33,655 bases of DNA, from contig CANCSS010000021.1 of the NCBI GenBank assembly GCA_947380905.1, forward strand, positions 1-33,655. Direction: 5' to 3'. Position 1 is the stretch's first letter, and the number at the start of each line of letters is the position of its first letter. This document shows, in pieces, positions 8,931 to 17,985 of this stretch. The position numbers and the translations under genes are program-made. Origin of the DNA: Chitinophagaceae bacterium. Its GTDB lineage: Bacteria > Bacteroidota > Bacteroidia > Chitinophagales > Chitinophagaceae. The notes under the pieces were generated by a model. The model was not told the DNA's origin. It searched no databases and saw only the letters and a program-made list of their open reading frames with translations.

Positions 8931-9364
8931 ATCTTAGAAATCACCACGCCTTCCAAGCTTATTTGTGGTTCGTCTGGATTGATCAAAATATCAATCTTAT
9001 TTTTCCATCTTTTATTCATCAAATCGTGAATAAACCAAATGCCATTAAATTTTCCAGCATTTCTTAAGATAACTCTGTCTCCGAAGGAAAATAATTTTTG
9101 TAAATCTCTACTGATGGCAATGATTCTTCCCTTTTTAGGGTTGGCACTATCCAAATGCAACCCACTTGCAGTAATTAAAGGGAAACTATCCGTTTCAGAA
9201 GTATCGGTAGTATACGTAGTTAAAGAAACTTTATTCAAAGGCTTTAATTCAAAAGCATACTTTTTAACTACGTTTCTTTTTTCGCCGGGGAGCATCACAA
9301 AATAACATCCGATGATACATAAAATCACTAACCCTAATCCAACATACTTATGAAGTTTCATCAT
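8927..9364 (-). CDS. Membrane-anchored 3D-domain protein (double-psi barrel, MltA-like fold)
   Basis: 145 residues with one N-terminal transmembrane segment (about 6-24) and no clear cleavage site, so it is probably anchored and faces the periplasm. Residues 66-128 fit the 3D domain, named for three aspartates. They read IIAISRD (D87), then FGDRVILRNAGKFNG, then HDLMNKRWKNKIDIL with D114 and D125. This small barrel occurs in MltA-type lytic transglycosylases and in Gram-positive Rpf/YabE-like cell-wall proteins. A role in peptidoglycan is therefore plausible, but no catalytic partner domain is present. It lies 24 nt downstream of the Lrp-type regulator gene on the same strand. Domain assignment is by motif reading, not a profile search. 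Confidence 0.6.
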   Translation of the reverse strand: MMKLHKYVGLGLVILCIIGCYFVMLPGEKRNVVKKYAFELKPLNKVSLTTYTTDTSETDSFPLITASGLHLDSANPKKGRIIAISRDLQKLFSFGDRVILRNAGKFNGIWFIHDLMNKRWKNKIDILINPDEPQISLEGVVISKI

Positions 9365-9388
9365 TATAAATTGACTGGTTAATAAATA

Positions 9389-9895
9389 TTATACGATTAG
9401 ATGGGTTTGTTTAACGACACCCATGATAAAAACGCTTTGTACCTGACTTATATTGTCGGCCTGGCTTAATTTGTTTACGTGGAAATTGTAATAACTGTTC
9501 ATATCCTCGGTCACAATCTTCAACATAAAGTCAAATTCGCCCGAAATACTATAGCATTCCACTACATCCGGCAAGTCATTGATGAGCTTGATAAACTGCC
9601 CGCCCGACTGCTTACTGTGTTGATTCAGAGAGACATAGCATATGACCATCAACCCCTTTTTCACTTTAGCCCCGTCAATTAATGTGGCATATTGCTTGAT
9701 CACCCCGGTTGCTTCCAGCCTTTTGATACGCTCATGAACTGGCGTGGTACTCAAATGAATTTGGTCGGCAATTTCTTTTACAGTGATCCGAGCATTGTCC
9801 TGCAAAAGGCGCAAAATGGCCAAATCCTTCTCGTCTAAAGAAAGGGTTTGTTGTGTGCTAGCCGAATCTACTAATGGAGTACTATTTTTCATCAA
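9389..9895 (-). CDS. Lrp/AsnC-family transcriptional regulator
   Basis: 168 residues. An N-terminal AsnC helix-turn-helix lies at about 20-66 (LDEKDLAILRLLQDNARI, then STTPVHERIKRLEATGVIKQY). A RAM ligand-binding and oligomerisation domain spans about 83-160 and includes the SGEFDFML glycine motif. Such proteins form octamers, bind amino acids and control their metabolism. A short Ser/Thr-rich extension of about 17 residues precedes the HTH; the second Met would serve equally as a start. It is divergent from ahcY (112 nt apart), so it could act on ahcY or on its own promoter, and it is followed by the 3D-domain gene. The ligand is unknown. Confidence 0.92.
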   Translation of the reverse strand: MMKNSTPLVDSASTQQTLSLDEKDLAILRLLQDNARITVKEIADQIHLSTTPVHERIKRLEATGVIKQYATLIDGAKVKKGLMVICYVSLNQHSKQSGGQFIKLINDLPDVVECYSISGEFDFMLKIVTEDMNSYYNFHVNKLSQADNISQVQSVFIMGVVKQTHLIV

Positions 9896-9981
9896 ATATT
9901 AGAATAAACATTATCTATTTATACACAAAATAGCTGTTTCTACTAAAAATACCAAATATTTTATTATTTTATCCTATTTAC

Positions 9982-9989
9982 TACCTTTG
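9982..9989 (+). promoter_or_regulatory. Candidate -7 box of ahcY
   Basis: TACCTTTG matches TAnnTTTG. The expected -33 position 19 nt upstream reads TTTT rather than TTTG. It sits 19 nt before the ATG at 10008, implying a very short leader. A TTG codon at 9987 overlaps this box, which argues against that codon as the translation start. Confidence 0.5.
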
Positions 9990-10007
9990 ACCCTTAAACA
10001 AAATAAC

Positions 10008-11330
10008 ATGTCTAACCTAGAAAACATCGATTTTAGCCTACCTTATAAAGTAGCCGATATCACATTAGCAGATTGGGGTCGTAAAGAAATTCGTTTGGCC
10101 GAAGCAGAAATGCCAGGTTTAATGAGCATCCGTGCCGAATACGGACCAAGCCAACCCTTAAAAGGAGCTCGTATTGCGGGTTGCTTACACATGACCATTC
10201 AAACTGCTGTCTTAATTGAAACATTAACAGCTTTAGGAGCCGAAGTAAAATGGAGCTCTTGTAATATATTTTCTACACAAGATCAAGCCGCTGCTGCTAT
10301 TGCTGCAACAGGCGTGGGTGTATTTGCTTGGAAAGGTCAATCTATTGAAGAAGGTGATTGGTGTATTGAGCAAACATTATTCTTTGGTGGTGCAGACCGT
10401 CCTTTGAATATGATTTTAGATGATGGTGGTGATTTAACCAACATGGTATTAGATAAATACCCTCAGTTTGTTGCAGGTATCAAAGGATTGAGTGAAGAAA
10501 CTACTACAGGTGTTCACCGTTTATACGAGCGTATGGCTAAAGGTACTTTACCAATGCCAGCAATTAACGTAAACGATTCAGTTACAAAATCTAAGTTTGA
10601 TAATAAATATGGTTGTCAAGAATCATTGGTAGATGCGATTCGTCGTGCTACTGATGTAATGATGGCTGGTAAAGTTGCAGTAGTAGGTTCTTACGGAGAC
10701 GTAGGAAAAGGATCTGCTGCATCCCTTCGTGGCGCTGGTTGCCGTGTAATGGTAACGGAGATTGATCCAATATGTGCTTTGCAAGCTGCTATGGATGGAT
10801 TTGAAGTAAGAAAAATGATTGATGCGGTAAAAGAAGCAGACATCATTGTTACCGCTTCTGGTTGTCGTGATTTGATCAACGAAAAACATTTTAGATCCAT
10901 GAAAGACAAAGCGATTGTTTGTAATATTGGTCACTTTGATATTGAAATTGATATGGCATGGTTGAATAAAAATTATGGTCATACAAAAGATACTATTAAA
11001 CCACAAGTTGATTTGTACAATATCGATGGAAAAGATGTTATCATTTTAGCAGAAGGCCGTTTAGTAAACTTAGGTTGTGCTACTGGTCATCCTAGTTTTG
11101 TAATGAGTAACTCTTTCTCAAACCAAACTTTAGCTCAAATAGAATTATGGACCAATCATAAGAACTACGAAAACAAAGTGTACGTTTTACCTAAGCACTT
11201 AGATGAGAAGGTAGCTCGTTTACACTTAGCTAAAGTAGGTGCTGAATTAGATGAATTAACTACTGAGCAAGCCGCTTACTTAGGCATCCCTAAAGCAGGG
11301 CCGTTTAAGTCTGATGCTTACAGATACTAA
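10008..11330 (+). CDS. ahcY: Adenosylhomocysteinase (S-adenosylhomocysteine hydrolase)
   Basis: 440 residues, counted from ATG 10008 ([10 protein letters not shown]). An in-frame TTG further upstream lies inside the promoter box and is not used here. The NAD-binding loop GSYGDVGKG is at 227-235, the conserved [12 protein letters not shown] segment follows, and the protein ends in the typical K..D.YRY tail (FKSDAYRY) that reaches the neighbouring subunit's NAD. The enzyme reversibly splits SAH into adenosine and homocysteine and so relieves product inhibition of methyltransferases. It is transcribed alone: there is a divergent Lrp-type gene upstream and a strong terminator at 11398-11431 downstream. 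No SAH or SAM riboswitch can be fitted into the short leader. Confidence 0.98.
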   Translation: MSNLENIDFSLPYKVADITLADWGRKEIRLAEAEMPGLMSIRAEYGPSQPLKGARIAGCLHMTIQTAVLIETLTALGAEVKWSSCNIFSTQDQAAAAIAATGVGVFAWKGQSIEEGDWCIEQTLFFGGADRPLNMILDDGGDLTNMVLDKYPQFVAGIKGLSEETTTGVHRLYERMAKGTLPMPAINVNDSVTKSKFDNKYGCQESLVDAIRRATDVMMAGKVAVVGSYGDVGKGSAASLRGAGCRVMVTEIDPICALQAAMDGFEVRKMIDAVKEADIIVTASGCRDLINEKHFRSMKDKAIVCNIGHFDIEIDMAWLNKNYGHTKDTIKPQVDLYNIDGKDVIILAEGRLVNLGCATGHPSFVMSNSFSNQTLAQIELWTNHKNYENKVYVLPKHLDEKVARLHLAKVGAELDELTTEQAAYLGIPKAGPFKSDAYRY

Positions 11331-11397
11331 GATCATTATAGCTATTGAATAAAACTACTAGCAACGCTGGTAGATAGAATAAGTTCAAAATTCCCCT

Positions 11398-11431
11398 AGC
11401 CGTTCCCGAGTAATCAGGAGCGGCTTTTTTT
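11398..11431 (+). terminator. Rho-independent terminator after ahcY
   Basis: A 9-bp stem AGCCGTTCC/GGAGCGGCT (one G-T pair) encloses a 10-base loop and is followed by a run of seven T. It lies 67 nt after the ahcY stop. The rest of the 210-nt gap to the hexosaminidase gene holds a TACCTTTA box at 11450-11457, close to the -7 consensus, and nothing else recognised. Confidence 0.85.
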
Positions 11432-11540
11432 ATGCAGGTATATTTTTAGTACCTTTAAGCTGCTTATATAAGCTGATTCATTTGGCTTCTATAAAACCAC
11501 ACAGCATTTACCCAATTTATAATTACAACAAACAGATTTT

Positions 11541-13433
11541 ATGAAATTGACTAAATTATTATTGATTGTATTAACAACAAGTTGCATCCATTTTGCAAAC
11601 GGACAAATAACGAATATTATCCCTGAGCCTTTTCAATTGACCAAAGGAACAGGTACTTATACCCTACCTAAATCAATTACAATCAATGCACCCACTATTG
11701 CCAATGTGATAGCAGATGAAATTGCTGGAAAACTAAAAGCCACAACAGGGCGAATAGTTGGTTTTACAAAAAACAAATCAACCATCAATTTACAGATAGT
11801 GAATGATCCTAATTTAGGTACCGAAGGATACACTTTAGACATCAATGAAAAAGGAATTCAAATAAAAGCCAATGCGAACGCAGGATTGTTTTATGGATGG
11901 CAAACTATTTTGCAACTATTGCCAGCTGGAATTTATGCAGCCACATTACAAGAAAATACAAATTGGACTTTGCCTTTTATAAGTATTATTGATAAACCAA
12001 GATTCGGATGGAGAGGGATGATGTTGGATGTGAGCAGACATTTTTTTAGCAAAGCAGAAGTGAAAACTTTTATCGACGACATGGCACGATATAAATTAAA
12101 TCGTTTCCATTGGCATTTAACCGATGACCAAGGATGGAGAATTGAAATCAAAGCCTTGCCAAAATTAACAAGTGTTGGCGCATGGAGACCAGAAAGAAAA
12201 GGCAAATGGGCAAACATAACTGCCCCATCCAAAGACGAACCAAAAACCTATGGTGGATTTTATACCCAAGAAGACATCAAAGAAGTAGTGGCTTATGCAA
12301 AAACTAAATTCATTGAAGTCGTTCCAGAGATTGATGTTCCAGGACATAGCTTAGCATTTAATACTGCTTACCCAAATATGAGCACAACACCTAACTACCC
12401 TTTCCAAGTAAATGCTGGAGAAGAATTTATGGATTGGGAAGGATTGAATGGGCATGTAACTGCGAGATTTGATAACTCATTAGATCCTTCCAATGAAGAA
12501 GTGTATACAAATTTGGATAAAATATTTACAGAAGTGGCTGCCCTATTTCCATTTGAATACATTCATACAGGTGGTGATGAAAATGCAAAAAATAACTGGG
12601 ATAAATCGGCCAATGTGCATGCCCTAATGAAAAAAGAAGGTTTGAAAAATCAAAATGAAGTGCAAAGTTACTTTGTAAGACGTATTCAAAAAATGGTAAA
12701 CTCGAAAGGAAAAAAATTAATGGGTTGGGATGAAATATTGCAAGGGGGTTTGAGTGGAGATGCTGCAGTGATGAGTTGGCAAGGCATTAAAGGGGGCATT
12801 GAAGCTGCAAAACAAGGTCATAAAATAGTGATGTCGCCTAATGATTATAATTATATAGACTTTTACCAAGGCGAAGCCACTGCCGAAGGAAAAGTATACC
12901 GTGGATTAAGAATGAAAACGACCTATAGTTATGAGCCTATCCCTGAAGGAATTGATCCAAATCTTGTATTAGGAAATCAAGCCAACCAATGGAGTGAGCA
13001 ACTATTAAACTTTAGAAGCGTGCAATACATGACTTGGCCAAGAGGCATGGCAGTAGCCGAAACCAGTTGGTCACCTAAAGAGAAAAAAGATTGGAAAAGC
13101 TTTTCAAAAAAAGTAGAACAACAATTTGAAAAATTAGATGCAGCCCAAGTGAAATACGCAAAAAGCATCTACGACCCTATCGTAACTACTAAACTAAATA
13201 CCAAAGGAGAATTAATAGTAGCCATGGAAGGAGAAGTGGAAGACTTAAAATTTTATTACAGCCTAGACGAATCTATGCCCGACAATTACAGCGACGAGTA
13301 TACTACTTCATTTGTACTTCCCGAAGATGTAACCATTCTAAGAGTCATTGGCTATAGAGGTGGAAAGGCAATTGGTAAAATGTTAAATATCCCCATGGAA
13401 TCATTGAAAAAAAGAGCAGTGAAAGTATTGTAA
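11541..13433 (+). CDS. Secreted beta-N-acetylhexosaminidase, GH20
   Basis: 630 residues with a signal peptide (about 1-22, MKLTKLLLIVLTTSCIHFANG). The layout is a GH20b N-terminal domain (about 24-150), a TIM-barrel catalytic domain (about 152-500), and a C-terminal chitobiase-type beta domain (about 545-625, YSLDESMPDNYSDEY). Catalytic residues are D346-E347 in HTGGDENAKNNW, the conserved HxGGDE motif of substrate-assisted catalysis. FHWHLTDDQGWR is also typical. It releases terminal GlcNAc or GalNAc from chitin oligomers or glycans, in the periplasm or at the cell surface. The POTRA-barrel gene begins 11 nt after it, suggesting one operon. Confidence 0.95.
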   Translation: MKLTKLLLIVLTTSCIHFANGQITNIIPEPFQLTKGTGTYTLPKSITINAPTIANVIADEIAGKLKATTGRIVGFTKNKSTINLQIVNDPNLGTEGYTLDINEKGIQIKANANAGLFYGWQTILQLLPAGIYAATLQENTNWTLPFISIIDKPRFGWRGMMLDVSRHFFSKAEVKTFIDDMARYKLNRFHWHLTDDQGWRIEIKALPKLTSVGAWRPERKGKWANITAPSKDEPKTYGGFYTQEDIKEVVAYAKTKFIEVVPEIDVPGHSLAFNTAYPNMSTTPNYPFQVNAGEEFMDWEGLNGHVTARFDNSLDPSNEEVYTNLDKIFTEVAALFPFEYIHTGGDENAKNNWDKSANVHALMKKEGLKNQNEVQSYFVRRIQKMVNSKGKKLMGWDEILQGGLSGDAAVMSWQGIKGGIEAAKQGHKIVMSPNDYNYIDFYQGEATAEGKVYRGLRMKTTYSYEPIPEGIDPNLVLGNQANQWSEQLLNFRSVQYMTWPRGMAVAETSWSPKEKKDWKSFSKKVEQQFEKLDAAQVKYAKSIYDPIVTTKLNTKGELIVAMEGEVEDLKFYYSLDESMPDNYSDEYTTSFVLPEDVTILRVIGYRGGKAIGKMLNIPMESLKKRAVKVL

Positions 13434-13444
13434 TTGTATACAAA

Positions 13445-15289
13445 ATGAACCATTTGCTTTTTAAATGCTTACTCACACCCTTACTTTTATGTTCCGTTTT
13501 AGTAGGGAAGGCACAATTAAGAAGTATAGAAAAAAATATTGCCTTGTCCAAAGACACAGGAAATTTTCAAAAAATTGTAAAAATTTTTAAAGGCAAACCC
13601 AATTCCTTGATTGACTCTAGCAATATTGCCATAAGTAGGTACATGAAATCGGTGGCAAGTTTTGAAGGTAAAAAAATAAATACGATCCAAATTGATCAAA
13701 AACATTTTGGATCTAGTATCAACAATCCGAATAAATTAAAAATTGATCCTTTAACTAAGTTTGCCAACAAACTTCATAATAAAACCAAGGAAAATATCAT
13801 TCGAAAAAATTTATTTATTCATGAGCATGAAATTTTAGACCCATTGACCATTGCCTACAATGAAAAATGGTTGAGAGATTTGCCTTATATCCAAGATGCA
13901 CGTATACTTATTGCGACTTCCAAAAATGATACCAATGCGGTTGACTTGTATATTGTAACCAAAGACATCTTTCCATTTGGAGGAAGCTTTAATATCAGGA
14001 ATAAAGATTCTTACAATGCCACTTTTAGCACTGAAAATGTTAATGATGGCGGTAATACATTTAACTTAAGCAACAACTTTGATAAAAGCAGAGAAACAAA
14101 GTCTGGTTGGGGATTTGATTATACCAATAGAAATGTTCAAGGCAGCTTCACCGATTTGACCATAGGAGCAAAATCATTTACACCCAATGAAGCCAATGGT
14201 GATTTATCCGCATCCAATATTTATATCAAGGGCAGTCGTCCATTGCTTACCCCAAAAAGTGAATGGACTTGGGGTTTCGAATGGTTCAATACCAACAATG
14301 AAAATGTATTTCCTTACAAGTGGACAGACTCCATTTACAACAGCAGCTTCAACTACAATCAGAAGCATTTCGATGCCTGGATTGGTTATCAACTATTTAG
14401 CAAGCAGTTTTCTATTGACAATACACTCCCCCACTATTTTATTCAATTGCGCTATTTAGAAAATGTATTCAAGCAAAGGCCCTTAGATTATTTATCACAA
14501 ATTGATAAAAACTACCAAAACATTGAAGCTATCCTAAGTTCTTTCACTTTATTCAAACAAAAAATTATCCGAACCCAATATTTATATGGATTTGGCAGAA
14601 ATGAAGATTTACCCACAGGCAATTCATTGGTCATTACCACAGGACAATACACAAGAGAAAATACCCCATTACCTTATTTAGGTATCCAATTAGAATCGTA
14701 TAAATTATTTCCCAATGAAAGTTTTAGGCATATCAATTTGAGTGGAGGAACTAGTTATGACAATCAACAATTACAAGATGTTCGATTTTTAGCAAGTATA
14801 GAACAAATTAGTCCACTTCATTATTTGGAAAATGGCTATAAATACAGATCCATTCTTAATATAAGTTTTACAGAAACGCTTAAAAATAAATTTAATGAAG
14901 CCCTACTTATTAATAGCAACTATGGCATTCCACAATTAAACAAAGAACGCATTTATGGGGGTACAAGAGTCACTGCCAACTGGGAATCCGTTTGGTACAA
15001 TTCAAAATCATTTTATGGATTTAAAACTTCCACATTTGCCTTTGGTAACTTAACTTACTTAAGAACCGTTGGAACCCCCATTCAATCTGGTGACATTTAT
15101 TCCTCTATAGGAACCGGAATGAGGATTCGAAATGAAAATCTTATTTTCGGCACTATCGAATTAAAAGGATTCTATTTCCCAAGAACGAATTTGCAAGTAA
15201 GCCCATGGAATCTGAGCTTACTTACCAACATTAGATACAAGTACAATTCAAATATTATTAACAAGCCAGATTTTGTTCAAATAAATTAG
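13445..15289 (+). CDS. POTRA/beta-barrel outer-membrane protein (Omp85-like), unknown function
   Basis: 614 residues with a signal peptide (about 1-23, ending GKAQ). A region of about 80 residues without recognisable homology precedes one POTRA-like unit (about 112-180: IIRKNLFIHEHEIL, then the YNEKWLRDLPYIQDARI helix and strand, then VDLYIVTKD). From about 180 to the end, alternating short strands rich in aromatic, Asn and Gly residues look like a 16-strand barrel similar to BamA/TamA surface-antigen proteins. It does not end in the usual aromatic residue: after the last strand-like IRYKY there is a 13-residue polar tail. It is co-oriented with the GH20 gene, with an 11-nt gap. A single POTRA makes it unlikely to be the essential BamA. 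Export or surface display of a partner is possible, but function is inference. Confidence 0.65.
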   Translation: MNHLLFKCLLTPLLLCSVLVGKAQLRSIEKNIALSKDTGNFQKIVKIFKGKPNSLIDSSNIAISRYMKSVASFEGKKINTIQIDQKHFGSSINNPNKLKIDPLTKFANKLHNKTKENIIRKNLFIHEHEILDPLTIAYNEKWLRDLPYIQDARILIATSKNDTNAVDLYIVTKDIFPFGGSFNIRNKDSYNATFSTENVNDGGNTFNLSNNFDKSRETKSGWGFDYTNRNVQGSFTDLTIGAKSFTPNEANGDLSASNIYIKGSRPLLTPKSEWTWGFEWFNTNNENVFPYKWTDSIYNSSFNYNQKHFDAWIGYQLFSKQFSIDNTLPHYFIQLRYLENVFKQRPLDYLSQIDKNYQNIEAILSSFTLFKQKIIRTQYLYGFGRNEDLPTGNSLVITTGQYTRENTPLPYLGIQLESYKLFPNESFRHINLSGGTSYDNQQLQDVRFLASIEQISPLHYLENGYKYRSILNISFTETLKNKFNEALLINSNYGIPQLNKERIYGGTRVTANWESVWYNSKSFYGFKTSTFAFGNLTYLRTVGTPIQSGDIYSSIGTGMRIRNENLIFGTIELKGFYFPRTNLQVSPWNLSLLTNIRYKYNSNIINKPDFVQIN

Positions 15290-15328
15290 ATTTGGTCAAC
15301 TTTTTAACCCCTTATTTGTTATTTAGAC

Positions 15329-16120
15329 ATGGTGATAGCTTACAATTTTTTAGCAAGCTGGCAATTGTTTCCAGAAAAAAGTGAATTCGAATATCAGCTG
15401 GTTCCCAAATCGGGTAATTATAAAATTGAGAGCATTCAAAATGCTCATGCCCTTAGCTTTAGCCACAATTGGGTAAACATTGAAAATGAAGCATTTTATG
15501 CTCAATACAGCGTTACCCCTAACGGAATAGCCCAACCCTTTGATAATCTTTTACTGGCCGATCTAGTTATTGCCGAAGTTAACAATGCTTCCAGCTTAAC
15601 CGTTCAGTTTAATAAAGAAAACAAGGAAGTATTGAAAGTGGTACATGAAATCTTAGCCAATGGATTTTTAAAAGTTACCCAGTTTGGATTTAAAGATAAT
15701 GGAGACGCTTTTAAAAATATCGAGATATATCACAAGCAACTAAGTGTTTTACCTTATGCTTCTTCGGCAGGGAGTGTGGCCATCAGACCAACCAAAGAAG
15801 GGGTTATCAAACACAAAGCTTTGTCTGCGATGGAAGATCAAACCAATATGCAGCTAAATCAAATCAAAGAACAAATTGAATTGTTGGCAAGACAAGCACA
15901 AGAAATTAGAAAACGCAAGGAGCTAAGCTTAATGATTTACGAAGCTAAAATAACTTTCAAGCCGCAAATTGGACAAGTGTATCATGTTTATGAAAAAACA
16001 GATGGATCGCATGTCTTATCCTTAGTAGCTCCTAGTGAGTGGGGCGGCGGATCTGGCCCTTTTGCAGGTTTTATTGCTACGGTAAAATTATTGGCCGATC
16101 ATACTTGGCTAGAAGTGTAA
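15329..16120 (+). CDS. DUF2452 protein with extra N-terminal domain
   Basis: 263 residues without signal peptide or membrane helix, so cytoplasmic. Residues about 150-263 match the Bacteroidota family DUF2452: a helical stretch (MQLNQIKEQIELLARQAQEI), then IYEAKITFKPQIGQVYHVYE, LSLVAPSEW and a closing strand KLLADHTWLEV. Members I know are about 140-150 residues long. Here about 145 further residues precede it, beginning YNFLASWQLFPEKSEFEYQL and predicted to be beta-rich; I do not recognise that half, though its opening resembles small ligand-binding barrels. The function of both halves is unknown. It begins 39 nt after the barrel-protein gene and is convergent with the UbiD-like gene, with stops 2 nt apart. 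Confidence 0.65.
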   Translation: MVIAYNFLASWQLFPEKSEFEYQLVPKSGNYKIESIQNAHALSFSHNWVNIENEAFYAQYSVTPNGIAQPFDNLLLADLVIAEVNNASSLTVQFNKENKEVLKVVHEILANGFLKVTQFGFKDNGDAFKNIEIYHKQLSVLPYASSAGSVAIRPTKEGVIKHKALSAMEDQTNMQLNQIKEQIELLARQAQEIRKRKELSLMIYEAKITFKPQIGQVYHVYEKTDGSHVLSLVAPSEWGGGSGPFAGFIATVKLLADHTWLEV

Positions 16121-16121
16121 T

Positions 16122-17945
16122 CTAATAACCATACTTTCCTAAAATAGCATCTACCTTTTTTTCAACAGCACTATCTTTTACAACAGCAGGTGCATGATGC
16201 TTTTTAATGGTGGCATCAAGAATCAATGGTCCCTTTGTTCCCCAATGTTTATTGAAAATAAAACTATCTACGCCTTCTATGTCGTTTGCCGGATTGGTTC
16301 TGGTGAATGTGGCCCATATAAAATTATTAAATTCACTGGCCATCCAAGCAGCATCTTCTGTAATAATTAACATTGCTACCCCTTCTTTTTCAAGTAAATC
16401 TTCTCCAGACCCTTTTAATTTTTCTTGCAAAGAAGTTCTACTAACATTATTGGCATCTAAAGCAATCACACCTGGCATAATTAATTGTGCGTTGGCATTT
16501 AATTGATTTATTTTTAAAGGTATCGCAGTTGCTAAATTTCGGCGCAATTTACCATAAGCAGCCAATACCAATTTAGAACCACTGTTTAATCCATCCCCTG
16601 AATAATCCAAAGTATCCATGGTGGTATGGGTATAAAAATGCAAATCGGTTGAAAAATCCATTCTTGACAACATATATTGTAAAAACTCAGACACTTTGTT
16701 GGTATCCAAGGCCTCCATATGGTTATCCTTTGATTTATTATCGGCGGCAGTAATCCAAACAAATTTGGCCAAACTTAATTGACCCGTTCCTAAAATATGA
16801 TTGGCAATGGTTAAAATTTCTGCAGGTCTTTTATTTTCTAAGAAAGGTGTATACCTTTCGCTTCCTATCGCTAACAACAAAGGATGCACCCCTGCCGCAT
16901 CTACCGCATGTACTTCTTTCAATCCTGGTATTTCATTGGACACGGCCGATCCTGTTATTTTATGAATCAATTGTCCAAAACTGGTATCTTCTTGTGGAGG
17001 TCTGCCTACCACCGTAAAAGCCCATATTGCATTTTTACGCGCATACACTTTATGTACTTTCATTACTGGAAAGGGATGTTGTAAACTATAATAACCTAGA
17101 TGATCTCCAAAAGGCCCTTCTGGTTTATTTTCTCCAGGATACACTTCGCCTGTAATTACAAAATCGGCATCGGTACTTACACAAAATCCATCCACATAGG
17201 TGTAAGCAAATCTTTTGCCTGCTAACACACCAGCAAAATTCATTTCACTCATGCCTTCTGGAAGTGGCATGACTGCTGCAACAGAATGCGCTGGTGGGCC
17301 ACCAATAAAACAACTTATTTTCAAAGGCAAGCCTTTGTTGTTGGCTTTGGTTTGATGCACTCCTATTCCCCGATGCAATTGATAATGCAACCCTATTTCT
17401 TTGTTAAGTATATAATCATTCCCATTCAATTGAATGCGGTACATGCCTAAATTAGAATTTCCAATTCCTGGCTTATCAGCGTCTTCGGTATACACTTGAG
17501 GCAGGGTTACAAATGCACCCCCATCCATGGGCCAATGATGTATCAATGGCAAATCGCTGATATTTATTTCTTCAAATAAAACGGGCTTTGAGATTGGATT
17601 TTTATTAGGCAATGCATTTACTGCTGCTGGCAATGCCGCTAAAGATTGTAAAGGATGTTGAAGTGCGGCCAATGGATTTATTTTGATATCTATCAATTGC
17701 TTGACCGCTGGAAGGGTATCTCTAAAAATAAATTCGCTTCGTTCTAAGGTCCCAAAAATATTGGAAGCAGCTCTATATTTTGAACCCTTCACTTTTTCAA
17801 ATAAAATGGCGGGGCCTTTTTGTTCAAAAATACGCAAATGTATTGCGGCCATTTCCAAATAAGGGTCCACCTCTTCTTTGATACGCAAAAGCTGCCCGGT
17901 GCGCTCTAAATCCAATAAACAAGCCTCTAAACTAGAATAAGCCAT
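16122..17945 (-). CDS. UbiD-family decarboxylase, probably menaquinone biosynthesis
   Basis: 607 residues from ATG 17945 ([20 protein letters not shown]). The frame stays open upstream to 18107, but that stretch overlaps pdxJ and looks non-coding. UbiD hallmarks are GMYRIQ (R170, prenylated-FMN phosphate site), GEVYPGE with E267, and [13 protein letters not shown] (275-287), the conserved acidic and Gly loop. These enzymes use prenylated FMN to decarboxylate aromatic acids. The long form resembles the menaquinone-type (SCO4490-like) group that acts late in the futalosine route, and mqnA in this window supports that. UbiD homologues for other phenolic acids exist, so the exact substrate is not proven. 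No ubiX/pad1-like gene is nearby. It is divergent from pdxJ with 40 nt between starts. Confidence 0.82.
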   Translation of the reverse strand: MAYSSLEACLLDLERTGQLLRIKEEVDPYLEMAAIHLRIFEQKGPAILFEKVKGSKYRAASNIFGTLERSEFIFRDTLPAVKQLIDIKINPLAALQHPLQSLAALPAAVNALPNKNPISKPVLFEEINISDLPLIHHWPMDGGAFVTLPQVYTEDADKPGIGNSNLGMYRIQLNGNDYILNKEIGLHYQLHRGIGVHQTKANNKGLPLKISCFIGGPPAHSVAAVMPLPEGMSEMNFAGVLAGKRFAYTYVDGFCVSTDADFVITGEVYPGENKPEGPFGDHLGYYSLQHPFPVMKVHKVYARKNAIWAFTVVGRPPQEDTSFGQLIHKITGSAVSNEIPGLKEVHAVDAAGVHPLLLAIGSERYTPFLENKRPAEILTIANHILGTGQLSLAKFVWITAADNKSKDNHMEALDTNKVSEFLQYMLSRMDFSTDLHFYTHTTMDTLDYSGDGLNSGSKLVLAAYGKLRRNLATAIPLKINQLNANAQLIMPGVIALDANNVSRTSLQEKLKGSGEDLLEKEGVAMLIITEDAAWMASEFNNFIWATFTRTNPANDIEGVDSFIFNKHWGTKGPLILDATIKKHHAPAVVKDSAVEKKVDAILGKYGY

Positions 17946-17950
17946 TCTCT

Positions 17951-17958
17951 TATATTTG
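17951..17958 (+). promoter_or_regulatory. Candidate -7 box of pdxJ
   Basis: TATATTTG fits TAnnTTTG and lies 28 nt before the pdxJ ATG at 17986, right beside the divergent UbiD start. No clear -33 box is visible at 19 nt. Confidence 0.4.
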
Positions 17959-17985
17959 AGATACAAAAATAACTTAAATTCGCCT

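Noticed and set aside
9987..10007. Upstream TTG start for ahcY
   Set aside because: The codon lies inside the TACCTTTG promoter box; ATG 10008 gives the usual length and N-terminus.
9896..10007. SAM or SAH riboswitch upstream of ahcY
   Set aside because: The predicted leader is only about 10-15 nt and no pseudoknot or SAH-type core is visible.
10623..11006. 127-codon open frame antisense to ahcY
   Set aside because: It is a shadow of a highly conserved gene, with low-complexity translation and no family features.
13445..15289. BamA itself
   Set aside because: BamA has five POTRA domains and about 800 residues; this protein has one POTRA-like unit and 614 residues.
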